A stretch of 64,000 nt of DNA from NCBI GenBank assembly GCA_015183035.1, contig JACZZP010000002.1:2232001-2296000 (forward strand), in the 5' to 3' direction. Below are positions 44,579-57,473 of the stretch, in pieces; within the stretch, counting starts at the first letter, position 1, and every line of letters begins with the position of its first letter. Made by a program: the position numbers and the translations under genes. Below the pieces are notes generated by a model, which saw nothing but the letters and a program-made list of their open reading frames with translations, did not search any database and was not told where the DNA came from. The DNA is from Meloidogyne chitwoodi. Lineage: Eukaryota; Nematoda; Chromadorea; Rhabditida; Meloidogynidae.

Positions 44579-45165
44579 TAAAAAGAAATAGGTAAGTAAA
44601 TATTTGTTAAAATTTAATTTAAGGACTTTTTCAGTGTTCTCATGACCGGGTTTCTGTCAAAAAGGACCTGACCGTGACACTGCTCCTGACTGGGCTCTCT
44701 TGTCAGGTCATTTTACCGAAAAAGGCCGGTTAGGAGAACTTTTGTCTTTTCTGCTTTTAAAGGTCCCTAATTTTTAAAATATTTATTTATAGTTATTAGT
44801 CCCAATTTACACATTTAATAAAATTTACTTCTAAGCAACGTCCCATTTTGTATTTTCTTAAATAAATAATTCTCTCTTCTAGTCAAATCCCATAGCAAAA
44901 AAACTCAAAATTTTTTCAAAAAACCGAAAATTTTTGAATTTTAAGTTTTTCGAACAAAGTACCCCTAACTCTAACATTTTTCAATTTTTTTTCAGTAATT
45001 AATTAAATAACTAATTTTTAGTTTTATTTATTAAACTTTATTTCATTCAAATAGAACAAAACTCGCTAATTTGTAAGTTAAGGTCACTTGAAATTTTCGG
45101 AAAATATATCTGTTATGTCCGTATACTGAGAAAGTATATGAATGAATAAAAATGAACTATCAGAA
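44579..45165. other. Intergenic; small inverted repeat and a dispersed repeat
   Basis: 44637-44742 has ends GTTCTCATGACCGG / CCGGTTAGGAGAAC around a CTGACCGTGACACTG-type centre. 44895-45110 (TTTTTTCAAAAAACCGAAAA and onward) resembles 60480-60680. No gene seen. Confidence 0.45.
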
Positions 45166-45260
45166 GGTTTGATGGTGGCACAGTCGGTTGTGCTCTGGTT
45201 TGGGTTCATTCCACGATGATTCAATTCCATCTTCCATCCACACATTTTTCCGCAACACAC
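45166..45260 (+). repeat. tRNA-derived SINE-like head
   Basis: A box TGGCACAGTCGG and B box GATTCAATTCC at tRNA spacing (45175-45235), without a convincing acceptor stem. Confidence 0.35.
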
Positions 45261-45339
45261 TAATATAATAATATCAATTGGGGTATTCGGGCATGGAAGT
45301 AAATTCTATTAATAATTTGTCTATATCATTTTTATTATA

Positions 45340-45446
45340 AGTATATATACTATATATATGGGTATAGGCTTTTGACTTTCTTCACTGGTCACATTGTTGA
45401 CAAATATCAAAAAAACAATTAACATAATACAAATAAATGATGCCAT
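45340..45446 (-). pseudogene. Orphan signal-peptide exon, paralogue of the 57.4-kb secreted gene
   Basis: ATG at 45446: MASFICIMLIVFLIFVNNVT then SEESQKPIPI. This parallels the first exon of the gene at 55502-57473 (IMFIVFFMFVNN ... KPIPI). No downstream exons were found before unrelated DNA, so it is likely a truncated copy. Confidence 0.5.
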
Positions 45447-45598
45447 TTTCTCTAAATAAAAGTATTTAATTTTATTTTAGTAAAATATTAACCCAAAAAT
45501 CATTTCAAAAAATAATATTTCTGTACAAAAAATAATTTTAGAAATTTTTAAAATATTTTTTTTTTTTGGAAAATGCTATATTGAGAAAGATTAAATTG

Positions 45599-46113
45599 GG
45601 TAATTCCAAGGTTTCACCCCCCTATTTTTTATTTTTTTCATTTTTGCATTATTTTTTCCTCTGTTTTTGCTTCGGGCAAGTAGAAAGGATCAATTTTTTG
45701 GTAAATAACATTCATGATAAATGTGAAAAAAGTATATTCTCATTTATTTATCAATATTTTATCAATATGGATCAACTTAAAACATTTAATTCTATTGCTC
45801 TGCATGAAAAACTACGTTTCGACAACAATTTCGATGCATGGCTCGTACTAAATACGAAGAGTTGCAGTTCGAAACCGGAATTAGTCAAACAACACTACCG
45901 AACTGGTTGAATTTTTTCAGAGATGTGTTCAAATGTATTTATAATTTTTGGCACCATGTTTCATTATTTTATCCTTGTGAACGTACTGAATAAAAATTAA
46001 ACCTTTTTTGATTGAGTAAGTTTGCTGTAAGCAAAAACAGAGGAAAAAATAATGCAAAAATGAAAAAAATAAAAAAATGAAAAAATAGGGGGGGGGGAAG
46101 CCTTGGTATTACC
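45599..46113. mobile_element. Merlin-like MITE with 8-bp TSD and a paralogous empty site
   Basis: Ends GGTAATTCCAAGGTTTCACC / CCTTGGTATTACC with about 75 bp of inverted sequence. Perfect TSD TTAAATTG at 45591-45598 and 46114-46121. The flanks (GAGAAAGATTAAATTG ... TTAAATTGTTCTATAAAT) match the uninterrupted GAGAAAGAATTAAATTGTTC plus TATAAAT at 55436-55463. The short frame inside (MDQLKTFNSIALHEKL) is a remnant similar to that in 4489-5016. Confidence 0.8.
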
Positions 46114-46121
46114 TTAAATTG

Positions 46122-48229
46122 TTCTATAAATAGGTAAAAAGAATTTATTTAATAAAAATTAGTGACCGGAAAAATCGAGTTTACAGGATTTCCGGACCGG
46201 ATTTTGGTATTTCAGAGAAGTATATTTTTTTTAATTTTTTTTTTTGAAAAAGTTTTTATTTATTTAAAAAAATGTAAAAATATTGGTAAAAACTTCATTT
46301 TTCAAAATAAGCAACAATAAAATTTTTTTAATAAGAGTAATTCAATTTTGGGATTGCTTTGTTCAAAAAAATCAAATATTCAGCATTTTCTGGTGTAAGA
46401 TTGGACCTCCCTATAATCAAATACATCTCTTGCTACACTGCAAATTTCCTCACTTTCAACATTTGTAGGAGTTGTCAAAAGTTTGGCAAATTGTGGATTA
46501 TTTTATGATTCTTTTTCCACAGGTCGAGTGGGTCAGACCGCGGGTTGAGCTCAAGTTTCGAATTTCGGGACGGATAAATTTTCATAAATTTCTAGTTGTT
46601 TTAGCGCCGCAGGCAAAAATTTAAAGATTTTTATGCTTCTGCTACCAAAAATTCATCTTTTTTTATTGCCATTGGTGAAAATTTTTATCCTTTTGCAAAA
46701 ATTTCCCTTAAGCGCCCAGGCGAAAAATTAAAAAAAAATTTTAAACTTTGTTGCCGAAAATTTCACTTTTTTGTTTCGTAGGCGATTCATTTAAATTTTT
46801 TTCAAATAAGTCATTTTGGAATATTTTTTGTTGTATTGCAGTTTATAAATAAATATCCTGCATTTTTAATCGCAATTAAAATATAATATAACTTCAATAA
46901 TTTATGTAAAAAGAGAAAAATTAATTTACTAAGTAATTGCTAAATATTTATTTGCGCCACAAAACTACATTTTTTAATTCTCTACCGTCCTCTCTTGCAA
47001 TTTTCTTAACATAATGCCAAAAATTAATAAATTAAAATGTGATAATCCGGAATTAGGTACAAAAAACTTGCCGGATTCCGGACCGGATTTAGATTTTGGA
47101 ATAGAGCCGGACCGGATCCGGTCCGGAATTAATCCGGAGATTTTGAAAAAACCTCGATTTTTGGGACAGGATCCGGAAAAATCCGGCCGGATCCGGTCCG
47201 GCGCCGTCACTAAAAAAATGGATTTTTATTTAAAAATATTAATATTTTAAATTAATTTTACGGGGGCAAATTTTTCAGAAATTAAAAATATTATATTTAT
47301 TTTTACTTTTTTTAATGTCTGTTGTGAATAAATATTTTCTGTTTAATTTTAATTAAAAAAATTGTTTTTGATTTTAGTCAGTTGAATTTATCAAGTACAT
47401 TTTAAGAATAATATTTAAAATTAAAAAATAATAGAAATAAAAATAAAAATTAGTTTTAATAAAAAATATAAAGATAAATTATTGGATTTAATAAAAAATA
47501 AATTAATTATTTAATTAATTTTAAAATTAATTAAATATTAATAAAGAAATATTAAAATTTATTATAAATAATTTTACTTTAATATTATAATTTTAAATTA
47601 ATTAAGGTTAATTTAATTTTTAAAAATTAATTTAACATAAGTAATTTTATTTAAAATTTTTTTTCAATTTTTAAAATAAATTAAAAATTGTAATAATTAA
47701 AAGATTTTATTTTATTTTTTACTTTTATTCTTCTCTCAAAACTTTTGAATTATGAGTAAAATTTATTTATTGGACAAATACCTGCTAATAATAATACTCC
47801 TAATAAATATTTAAAATTAAAAAAATTTCTTATTTATTTCATCATTTTAATTTTTTTATTATTATTACAAAAATATATTTTTTATTTTATTTTGTTAATT
47901 TTCTGTTAAATATTCTACACAAACATAAATTCTTTAAAATCATCTGATCAGCTAAAAAGTAATTTATTCAATTAAAATTAAAGAAAAATAAATAAATAAA
48001 AATTAAATTATTCACATTTTTATTAAATAAATTCTTTTACTAGTACATAGTTACTAAAAAAAGACATGCCTTTAATAAATTAAAAATGTATTATAAAAGC
48101 ACTGTTGTATTAAAAGATTTTAAGAAATTTTATATTTTATTTTATTAGATTTAAGTAAAAAAAATATTTTTAATTTTAAATTTTAATTAAATCTAAATTT
48201 AATTTTAAATTTAGATTTTATATAAATTT
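46122..48229. other. Intergenic, repeat-rich
   Basis: 46160-46600 and 47040-47210 hold clusters of CCGGA/TCCGG palindromes (GGACCGGATCCGGTCCGG near 47110). 47860-48110 is a copy of the repeat at 37605-37860. Otherwise A/T runs; no gene. Confidence 0.5.
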
Positions 48230-51149
48230 ATGATGAACATTTTCTTTATTATTTTTATCCTTTTTGGCCTTGCCACAATATTTCCGCCTATTTTTTGTAT
48301 TGAGTATCAAGAATGTTTAAAGGAATACCCAGTCTGCAATAACGTTGATGATCTTCTTAAATATGTATCTAAATGTATTGGGTAAATATTTATTAAATAT
48401 ATTTTTATAAAAATAGTTTGTACATATTCCAACTTACCTAACTGGGTTTAAATAAATTAAAAAAAAAATTAAAAAAAAAAGTTTTTTTTTTTAATTTAGG
48501 TAATTTAAATAAAAAATTTGAGTATTTTAAAAATAATTAAAAAAACAATTTGACTAAAATTTAATTAAAAATACAATCTTTTTCCTTTTAATCTTCCTAT
48601 CCTTTCTTCATTTATTACCTCTTAATTTATTATATTTTTTTAAATAATTTTATTTAATTAAACAGTATTGTTGTTTGTTATCAAAGTCTCTTGACCAATC
48701 CGAGTCTCTTTGATAACTTCAAGTTCAGCCATGAATTTGAGATTAAAAAAGGGAATAATTACCGACTTTGTGATCATTGCATTAAAACAGGGCAATGCAA
48801 AGAATATGTTAAAGGAAAAAAATTGGAATGGAATGGCTTGAAGTTATACTTTTACCAAAGTAGTAAAACACTTGAACTTGAAATGGATTTCTTTGGTAAC
48901 AGGTATTTTTTGATAATTTTTTTTGAAATTGGGCGATTTTGTAATTTTTCTAAAAAAATATTTTTTAATTATTTAAAAGAATATTTCTCTATTTCATTTA
49001 AATATTTAATTTTTAAAATTTTTAGTTACTCACAAAACTTTACTGGCACAACACCAAGCGATTTTCTTGAACTCATTGGCAATGGAAACCAAAAAATTTG
49101 TATTTTTTTAATAAAATTAATTTAATTATTTTTTTTAGTGAGCTTAAAAGATAAAAATCCAGAAAAGAATTCTGCTATTGATAGCTTGTATTTGGATCTT
49201 TTCTTTTATTTTGAAAAATACGATCTTCTGAAAGACGAAGGTCGCAAGGTCTATGTTGGTCTCCATGGCTTGGAAGAGTGTGAGGAAGAAGTAAATTTTA
49301 ATTTTTTTAATTTAAAAAAATATTAAATTGATTAATGTCAAAAAAAAATTTTATTTTGAAATAAAATTTTAATTAAATTTAAAAAATATTTTTTTGAATT
49401 TTTAGGAGAGGGAGATAAATGTTCAAACCCAGGTAAGTGTTAAAATATTAAAAAAAATTAAATATGTAATTATTTACAATAAATAAAATTCTTTAAATTA
49501 TTAACTATTAATATTATATTTATATAATAAAATTTATTTTTTTTTTAAAAATTATCATTTTTTAATTAAAAATTAAAAAAATGCCAATTATATAAATAAT
49601 TTTTTCTTTTAAATTATTAATTAATTTTTAGCCGGACTGTTCTTATTATACCCGCGGAGAATCGCATTTTGATAAATATAGATGTTTGTAAGTAATTAAT
49701 TTAATTAATATTTTAATTAATTAATTTATAGTTGCGGCAACACAAGTGAAGCTGCCAAGGATATTAACAAGTGAATAAAATTTTAATAAAAATATTTTAA
49801 TAATTTAATTTTATCAAGTTTGCCACCCTCTTTAAAAATAAATTTAATTAAGAATTTTTATTTTTTGGGTTTCGATGCGTTTTTTTTGTTGTTTTTTTTA
49901 TTTTAAAAAATGTTGACAAGTATTTTTAAAATTTAATTTTTGGCAACTAGAATGCATTAAATTTTCAAAATTTTTGCTGCGGCACTGAAAAGTTCATTTT
50001 TCCTTATTTGCAGTCATAATTGCGTATATTTTACGTTTAAATTACGTATTTTAAATTTTATCTAATAGCCCCGATTAGTTTATTTAAAATTAAATTTTTT
50101 AAAAGATTTTTGAACTTTAATTTAGAAGAAGAAAAATAATTAAAATTAAATATATTATTTAAATTAAATTTTAGGTGTTGCTACGAGCACAATGTGTGCC
50201 TTAAAAAAAATAAAGGATGTCCATCTCCTCCCCTGAAATATTACAAAGAGTTTGACACGTCTAAATATGAATTGGACGTTTCTCTCTTTGAAAGTAATTT
50301 TTTAAATATTTTTATTTAATTTTAATTTTATTTTTTAAATTTTAGATGATAACAAAATCCAGTGCATGGATCAACCTTCTTTGTGCAATTATAATTTGTG
50401 CGAGTGTGATAGGTGTGTTAATTAAAAATTTAATAAATTTTTAATAATAATCAGTGTTTGGAAATTTTAATTTTTCTCGTACCTCTAACTGCATTTATTT
50501 TATATCTCTATTTTTCCCTCATACTCATATTTTTAGTAATATTACGAATTTTTGATACGACCTTCCAAACACTGTTTTCAATATTATTTATTTTTAAAAT
50601 TTCATTTAAAGACTGTTAATTGAATGTTGGGAAGGTTTAATAACACCCACAATTGATGTTTGTGAAGCTTGTTTTAGAGATGATGCACGAGTAATTGCTA
50701 AAAAACCAATTGAAAAGGTTGTAGGCCTTAGACCAATTTTTGCTAAACATGAGGTAAAAGTGTTGAATGTTACCAAATTGGTGGTTAACAACCAAATTGA
50801 AATTAATGCCAAAGCAGTTAATTCAACAATACTTGATGCTTCATTTGAAGTGAGAAATGGTTATCAACTTGCTGCCGAATCAGAACTTATGATTTTTAAA
50901 ATTATTGAAAGCAAACAAGATCTGCTCAAACATGACATAAACAACGCCACTCTTTCTGCCAACAACTTCCGAAAAAACGAAGCTCGTAAATATTTGAAGG
51001 CTGCTGAGTATAAGTTTTTGATTATTGAACTTGCCTCTGCAGAGTATTATAAGGAGAAGTTTGCTAGTTATGAAGCTGGAGATTATGTGCTGCAGAAGGT
51101 TGAACGACTGGCAGAAATAATTGAAGAAAAAAGTGAAGGAGATTTTTAA
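48230..51149 (+). CDS. Large secreted phospholipase-A2-like protein, probably non-catalytic
   Basis: Starts with a signal peptide (MNIFFIIFILFGLATIFPPI). About nine exons follow: 48230-48381, 48667-48903, 49025-49090, 49137-49290, about 49408-49430, 49631-49690, 49730-49768, 50175-50295, 50346-50412 and 50612-51149. The PLA2 part has NKCCYEHNVCLKKN (CCxxHxxC helix, catalytic His kept) and LCNYNLCECDR (second helix with Asp), but the residue after the His is Asn instead of the calcium-binding Asp, and the calcium loop is shortened (RCCGNTSEAAKD). N-terminal cysteine-rich module about 48.67-48.9 kb (LCDHCIKTGQCKEY). C-terminal extension of about 150 residues, helical and charged, with possible N-glycosylation sites (NVT, NST, NAT). 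Inactive secreted PLA2 homologues can act as binding proteins; here that is only inference. Exon edges approximate. Confidence 0.6.
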
Positions 51150-52963
51150 ATTAATTAAATTAAAAATTTTTTAATTAATTTATTTTTAAATTTTTTTTAT
51201 TAATTATTTTCAATTTTTTTAATAAATATTATTTTTTAAATTATTCTTTTAATTTTTTACATTAGCTTAAGTTTATAATTCTCAATGAAAAAAAATTACG
51301 GTAATATAAAATAGGAGCAAATAATCTAAAAGTCATTGGAAGGATTGTCTTTTAGTAAATCTTTAAATTTAAATAAATATAAATTCACTTAAAATTAAAA
51401 ATTTAATATTTTTTTTCAAAAATATTAAATTTTAACTATTTTAATTTACCTTCCTTTTTTTACTCTATTTTTTTTTTAATTTATATAAAAATTAAATTTT
51501 AAAAAAATGTTTACCTCATATTTTTGCTTTCAAAATTTAAAAATTTCAAAACAAAAAATAATTTAAAAAATTATTTAACTTAAAATATTTTTTTATAATA
51601 TGGGAATTAAAGAATAAATCTATTTATATTTAGGTGATAACAAATTGTAATCCAAATAAAATTAAAATATAAAATCTTTCAATTATATTTAATTTTTATT
51701 TGGTCTTTCATTTAAGAAGGGGAGGAGTCAAATAACTTAAAGTGGATGAAAAGATAACAAATATTTAAAATGTCTTAACATTTTTATAAAAAATTTTGAT
51801 AAAAAATAAAAAGATAAGTTATACTTATCTACACAAATTTTTTTTCAAAAGTCTTGTTTAAATTTTAATTTTTCATTTAATTCCAAGTATATTTTTATTT
51901 TTTTAAATAATATTTTTTAAGGAGGATTTTTTTTAAATTAAAAATTATTGGTCTAAGTGTGATTAATAGCAGCAATAGGAAAGTTCATTTCAGAACAATG
52001 GAACTACCAAATTTTTGAACTGGAATTTGTTCCGGAAATATTTCCTAACCCCACAATAGTTCCTGAACTGGAACAATGAAAATTATATCCGGAAATGAAA
52101 CTAGTTCCCCGTGAAATTCTGGAACTTTCCGATCACTGCTGGTAATTAAGTTTCAATTTGTAACTTAGCTTCTTTCTTTACTAAAACACTTTTCTCACCT
52201 AAACAAATGCTTTACCGACTTAACTACGAGAGTTAAAACCCTAAAATTATTTAATTTTTTAATAATTTTTAACTAATTGTAAAAGAAAATATTTTTAAAT
52301 ATCTAATTAAATTTAATTTGTATTTTAATTAATTATAACCTTAATTTATAAAAATATTTAAATAATTTTATCTTTAAATTATAAATAAAATTTTTAATTA
52401 ATCACAAGTAAAGAATAAATTTTAATAAATAAAAAATTAAAATGAAAATTTAATTAAAAATTTTCAAAAAAAAATTAAATTAAATATAAATATTTTTTGA
52501 GTTTTTTTTTTTAATTTTTGAAAATTTTATAATTAAAAAATACATTTTATAAAAAAAGATAAATATTAAGATGAAACAAAAAGAAAGTAAATAATTTCAA
52601 GAAATACTAATATTTTTCCTATAAAATAGAGAAATTACAAAATTTTAAGGGAAATATTATAATTTAAAGCACAAAATAAAATAAATGAAAATTAAATAAT
52701 ATTAGATAAATTTAAAATAAAATAAATTTTATTTACATATATTTACCTTATATGCAATAAATCCTCCAAAATATACCCTTAAAGAAGGAGTAATAAAATA
52801 GGCCCAAGGGCTTGGAAGATTAGTTAATTTTTTTGTGATTAAAATAAATTAAATAAATATAAAATGAAATAAAAATTAATGAAATAAGAAAAAAAATAAA
52901 AAATCCTTAACTTAAAAATAAGAATAATAATTAAAATAAAAAATAAAAAAAATATAAAAAAAT
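51150..52963. other. AT-rich intergenic region with one decayed hAT-like MITE
   Basis: 51970-52140 has degenerate GTTCC/GGAAC units and an end GGAACTTTCCGATCACTG of the same family as 30426-30701; no clean TSD. No gene in the rest. Confidence 0.5.
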
Positions 52964-54165
52964 TTAACCAATCCAGCTTGTGGCACCCTCCCAAATTGCC
53001 GTAGCCCCTTTCTTAACCTCATTCCAGCCTTTCTCGGCTAACTTACATAACTCATTCACTCCCTTTGTAGCTAGTCCCTCCACTCCATCACCCACTAAAT
53101 CACATACCCCAACAATATCGCCAATTCCAACAGTGGCGGCTGTGCAGGCATTCTCCACTAATGCTCTGCCTTTCTTTAAGGTTTTCTTCAGCAACTGTTT
53201 CCCCTTATTCTTTACATACCCTTCTGGGTCTGAAATAAAATTATTCTTAATTTTATTTTAATTGATTTTGTAATTTACTATTTATAAATTGATATTAAAA
53301 AATTGAATAATCCCTTTAGATCAAACTCATACAGATCAATTCACAAAAATAACAAATCGTTCACAAATTCTCGAATAAAATGGTATACAGTAGGTGTTAA
53401 GGTAATAACAGTCTTTATTGATGCGATTTAGTTAGCACTTAAATTCGAGTAAATGTCGGGCCATTTATAATTTTTGTAAATTTAATCTATAGAGGATTTG
53501 ATCAAAAGTGGACTCAATAAATACTTACCCTTGAAAATTTTCGCATTGTCGTCATACAACTTTTTAGCACTATCAATCAAATTTCCACCCTTTCCTCCTT
53601 TTTTTCCTCTTCCACCCTTCTTATTTCCACGACCTCCTTTGACTGCCCTCTTCTTCCTCGCCCCATCATCTCCTCCTACACATCCTTCATCAGCCTTGGC
53701 CTCCTCCCGAGACTCCTCAACCTGTTCCTCCATCGTGGCTTTCCAATTCTTTAATACTTCCACATCATACTCCACGATAGAGATTCGCTCGTCGTGTTCT
53801 TTGAGTTCATCTCTTACTTCATTCATTTCTTCCTCAATTTTCTTCTTTCCTTCAATATCATCTTTTTCTTTTGCATTAAACCTTTCCGTTAACTCATTTA
53901 ATTTATTTTCCAGTGCGATTCTTTTTTCAATTTCAGCCTTATTCTTTAAATAAAATTTATTTATAAACAAAATGCCCTTTTCTAAGAATAAATATTATAA
54001 ATAAAATTAAAATTTAATTTAAAATTAATTTCTTACCGCAGCCGTTAAAATTTCAATTTTTTCATCATGTTCTTTATCTTTCAAATCCTGTTTGATATTA
54101 TTTTCAAAATTTATTCTGGCAAGTCTGTCAGTATCTTGCGTTAAGCGCCCATCTTTACATTTCCT
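52964..54165 (-). CDS. Coiled-coil, Lys/Gly-rich protein of unknown function (5' end not found)
   Basis: Three visible minus-strand exons: about 54037-54165 (KCKDGRLTQDTDRLARINFE ...), 53528-53950 and 52964-53231. Exon 2 is a long coiled coil (ENKLNELTERFNAKEKDDIE ... EEMNEVRDELKEHDERIS), followed by an acidic patch, a basic dibasic site GARKKRAVKGG and a KGGRGNKKGGRGKKGGKGG tract. Exon 3 is a run of small and charged residues (KKTLKKGRALVENACTAATV ... GATAIWEGATSWIG) that looks amphipathic. I do not recognise the family. RKKR could be a convertase site if the protein is secreted, but no signal peptide was found; the Gly/Lys tract could equally bind nucleic acid. A hAT-like MITE lies just upstream. 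Confidence 0.5.
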
Positions 54166-55166
54166 GTTAAAATTGTCTTTAAATTTATTATTATTGCTTA
54201 ATATTTAAATATTTGTTCAATCTTGACATAATGATATTAAATTTAGTTGTTTATTTATGAATTTAACTTGATTTTTTTTTAAGTTTTACAAATAAAGGCG
54301 GTATATACATTAGTGATGGGAAAGTTCCAGTTCCAAAAATGGAACAATGGAACTACAAATTTCTGGAACTGAAACTTGTTCCGGAACTAGAACTTGTCCT
54401 GAACTAGTTCCTCACCCGACAATAGTCCGGAACTGGAACAATGAAAATAAATAATGAAGTTCCGGAACTGGAACTAGTTCCATTGAAATTTTGGAACTTT
54501 CCAATGACTGATATACATATATGTTTAAATAATTTAAATTTTCTCAATGTTTTCGTATGATATATTAAAAAACTTTAGATGTTTTGAGATCTTTTAGAGA
54601 ATTTTGAAAATATTTTTATATATACGTGAATTAAATATTTTATGTAGGGATAAAAAATAAAAATTTTAGAATGAGAAAAAGGTAATGAGAAAGTTTAATT
54701 AGATGGTATTTGGTTTTTGAATTTAAAATATAATCTTATTATTTTGGAAAAGATTAAAAACAGTGAATTGGATATTATATAATATTTTAAATTTAACTAA
54801 TTTCTTATTTAATTAACTAAAATTACTTGTATTTACTTAAAATTAATTTCTTATATTTTTAGTTAAAAAGAAAATTATTTTAAAATTTTATAAATTATAT
54901 ATAAAAATGATTATAATGATAGATAAAAATAAAAAGAATTTTGCAAAATTTTAGAAAATTATTTTTTTAAATTTAAATCTTTTAAATTAGTCAAAGAAAA
55001 AGTCAAATCGATTAACTTTAAAATTTTCAATTTTAATTTTTTTATTTTTTCTAAAATTTTGCAAAATTTAATTTAAAAAAAATATTTATTTAATTTATCT
55101 GCCCTTTCTGTGGAATTTCTTAAAAATTTATTCCAATGAGCACACTTAACACAATTGATTTAAATA
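54166..55166. other. Intergenic around the third hAT-like MITE
   Basis: Apart from the element at 54311-54510, A/T-rich with no gene. Confidence 0.45.
54311..54510. mobile_element. hAT-like MITE of the GTTCCGGAAC family, copy 3
   Basis: TAGTGATGGGAAAGTTCC to GGAACTTTCCAATGACTG, 8-bp TSD ATATACAT (54303-54310, 54511-54518). The first base is C in the other copies. Confidence 0.75.
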
Positions 55167-55260
55167 ACTTCAGCCAAAACTCCAATAATAGCTACTCCAA
55201 CGACTACAAAATTAATTCCAATAATTCCAGTAATTACTTAAAATTAACAAAAATATTACT
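55167..55260 (-). CDS. Possible C-terminal transmembrane exon
   Basis: Minus-strand frame ITGIIGINFVVVGVAIIGVL then AEVI-stop, preceded by an AG acceptor. It could be an alternative last exon of the gene at 55502-57473 or belong to an unseen gene. Confidence 0.3.
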
Positions 55261-55345
55261 TAGAAAAATAAATATAGGAATTTGTTAAAATTAATAAAAT
55301 TATATAGCGATAGAAAATAAATTTAAAATTGTTAAAGAAAGAATA

Positions 55346-55463
55346 AACCCAAAAATTATTTAAAAAAATAATATTTCTGTATTAACAATTAATTTTAGAT
55401 ATTTTAAAATATTTTTTTTTTGGAAATATCTTCATCGAGAAAGAATTAAATTGTTCTATAAAT
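55346..55463. repeat. Uninterrupted relative of the 45.48-45.6 / 46.11 kb locus
   Basis: ACCCAAAAATTATTT ... AATAATATTTCTGTA ... GAGAAAGAATTAAATTGTTC follows 45491-45598 plus 46122-46133 without the 515-bp MITE: a natural empty site. Confidence 0.65.
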
Positions 55464-55501
55464 TAATTATTTTAAATATTATTTTCTATCTCTTTATAAA
55501 A

Positions 55502-57473
55502 TTAACACTCTAAGAGAAAACTAATCCAGAATAAGGAAAAGAATTCCCCCCTCTTGCCTTGGGAAATAATTTCTGAATTATCAAATTTAGTAGGAATAAT
55601 AGTTGATGGAATTGTTTCAGTAGTTGAAAGTTTAGATGTTGAAACTTTGTTTTTATCAATATTTGTAACAGTTGTCATTTTTGTGGTCAATTTTGTAGTT
55701 GAAGGTTTAATAGTTGTTTTTGTTGGAAAGGTTGGAAGAGGCAATGAATAATTACGTTCAAGTCTACCATTATTATTACATTGCCTTTTTTTAAGAAAAA
55801 ATTCAATATTTATTGAATTTTTTAAAGAGTTTGGATATTTTGAAAAATTAAGAATTTAACATAATAATCGAAAATTTACATAAAAACGAGAGATTTGTTA
55901 ATAAAAAATGAAATAAAAATTAAAAGAAAGATAAAGAAAATTAGGATAATTAAATAAATAAAATTATGAAATATATAAAGGTTAGAGGATAAAAAGTTAA
56001 AATCCGTTTCTTTGAAAAAAACTTTTTAAATGAAAAAATGTCTGAAATATATTTTTGTTTATAAATGCTAGTTTATGCTCTTTCCCTTAAATAATCAATG
56101 AAACGGAAATAAAATGTTACTTGAATTTTGAATGGAAATGGGTAATATAATTTTACTTATTTATTTTTAATTTAACATAAAGGCTAATGAACTTACATTG
56201 CACATTGTTTGGCAATCTCTTGTAAACGATTAGGGCCAGTAAACACTGAATCATGATACCATTGAACTTCCCCCGAATAAAATCCTCTACATTTTTCACT
56301 ACTAAATTTTATTTTTCTTAATTTAGATAATAATAAAGGCATTAAATAATTTTTATAATTTACTTGTATTTATAAATATATTTTAAATTATTACATGCTT
56401 ATCTCAACCATTCTCTCTTTGTCGCATTCCTTTATTTGTTCACAACACCTAATAAATATGTAAATTATTTATATATTTATTAGAAACGAGACTTATTTAT
56501 ATTTTTTATTTTTAAATATTGATTAGATTTTATTAAAATATTTAAGAAATTTTGATTTATAATGGTTTAATTATATTTTTATAATTTTTAAATATAATTT
56601 AAGGATAGATATTCTTTTAAAATAAAATTTTTATAAATTTTATTTTACAATAATTTTAATTTATTTTTTAATTAATATTTTACCACTTCATTCCTACATC
56701 ATAAGGTTTATAATCCTTTGAACATCTAAAAAATATAAATAATTTATTGTATAAATATTATTTATAATAAAATATATTTATTTATTCGTTTTTAAGTGAT
56801 ATTTTAAAATTTCTAAATAAAAATTTATTTTTTATTTATTTATTTTATTATATTATAATATTTTCTTACACTGGATAGTAGTAGTTTGTAAATTTACATG
56901 TAAAATTTTTATTCATTTTAACACAAAATTCTTTAATCCTTTGATTCTCTTTAGACATAACATCACCAACAGTATATACCCCAACCTTGCTAAATTTTAA
57001 ATAAATTAATTACATTTATTATGAAAGAGTCATAATATTTTTAAACAAATAACCGTTTAGGATCCCATTCACTATAGAAACTTTTTTCCAACCTATTCGC
57101 GCTTTCATTAATCAATTTTTCAAACGTTTTTATATCTAAATTTTAAAAATTTTATAATTTTTAATTAACAATAAAGACTAATTTAATTGTCAGAAATTAC
57201 CTAAATTATACACGTGAATGTATGCCTTATTCATTTTCTCATAATCAATAAGTTCACATGTATAATTACATGTATATTTCGGATCATTGGCGCACCATTG
57301 TTCACAGTTCGGGCATGGATATAACCGCTAATAAAATATAACTATTTAAATAATTTATTAATTAAATATACAAAAAATATAGGAATTGGTTTTGGAATTT
57401 TATTTAAATCAAAGGCCATATTATTAACAAACATAAAAAATACAATAAACATAATCCAAATAATTGAAGACAT
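55502..57473 (-). CDS. Secreted cysteine-rich protein with Thr-rich stalk, unknown function
   Basis: ATG at 57473. Signal peptide MSSIIWIMFIVFFMFVNNMA then KPIPI. The following small exons carry RLYPCPNCEQWCANDPKYTC-NYTCELIDY, an exon near 57060-57135 (FEKLINESANRLEKSFYSEW), KVGVYTVGDVMSKENQRIKE with FCVKMNKNFTCKFTNYYYPV, CSKDYKPYDVGMKW, CCEQIKECDKERMVEIS and EKCRGFYSGEVQWYHDSVFT. The last exon is a Thr/Lys/Ser-rich mucin-like stretch (about 60 residues) ending in a short hydrophobic tail (FFSLFWISFLLEC). At least twelve cysteines suggest disulfides. No family recognised. The 45.4-kb orphan exon is a truncated paralogue. Confidence 0.55.

Noticed and set aside
53498..53953. 151-aa plus-strand frame S/F/P-rich
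   Set aside because: Antisense shadow of the coiled-coil exon.
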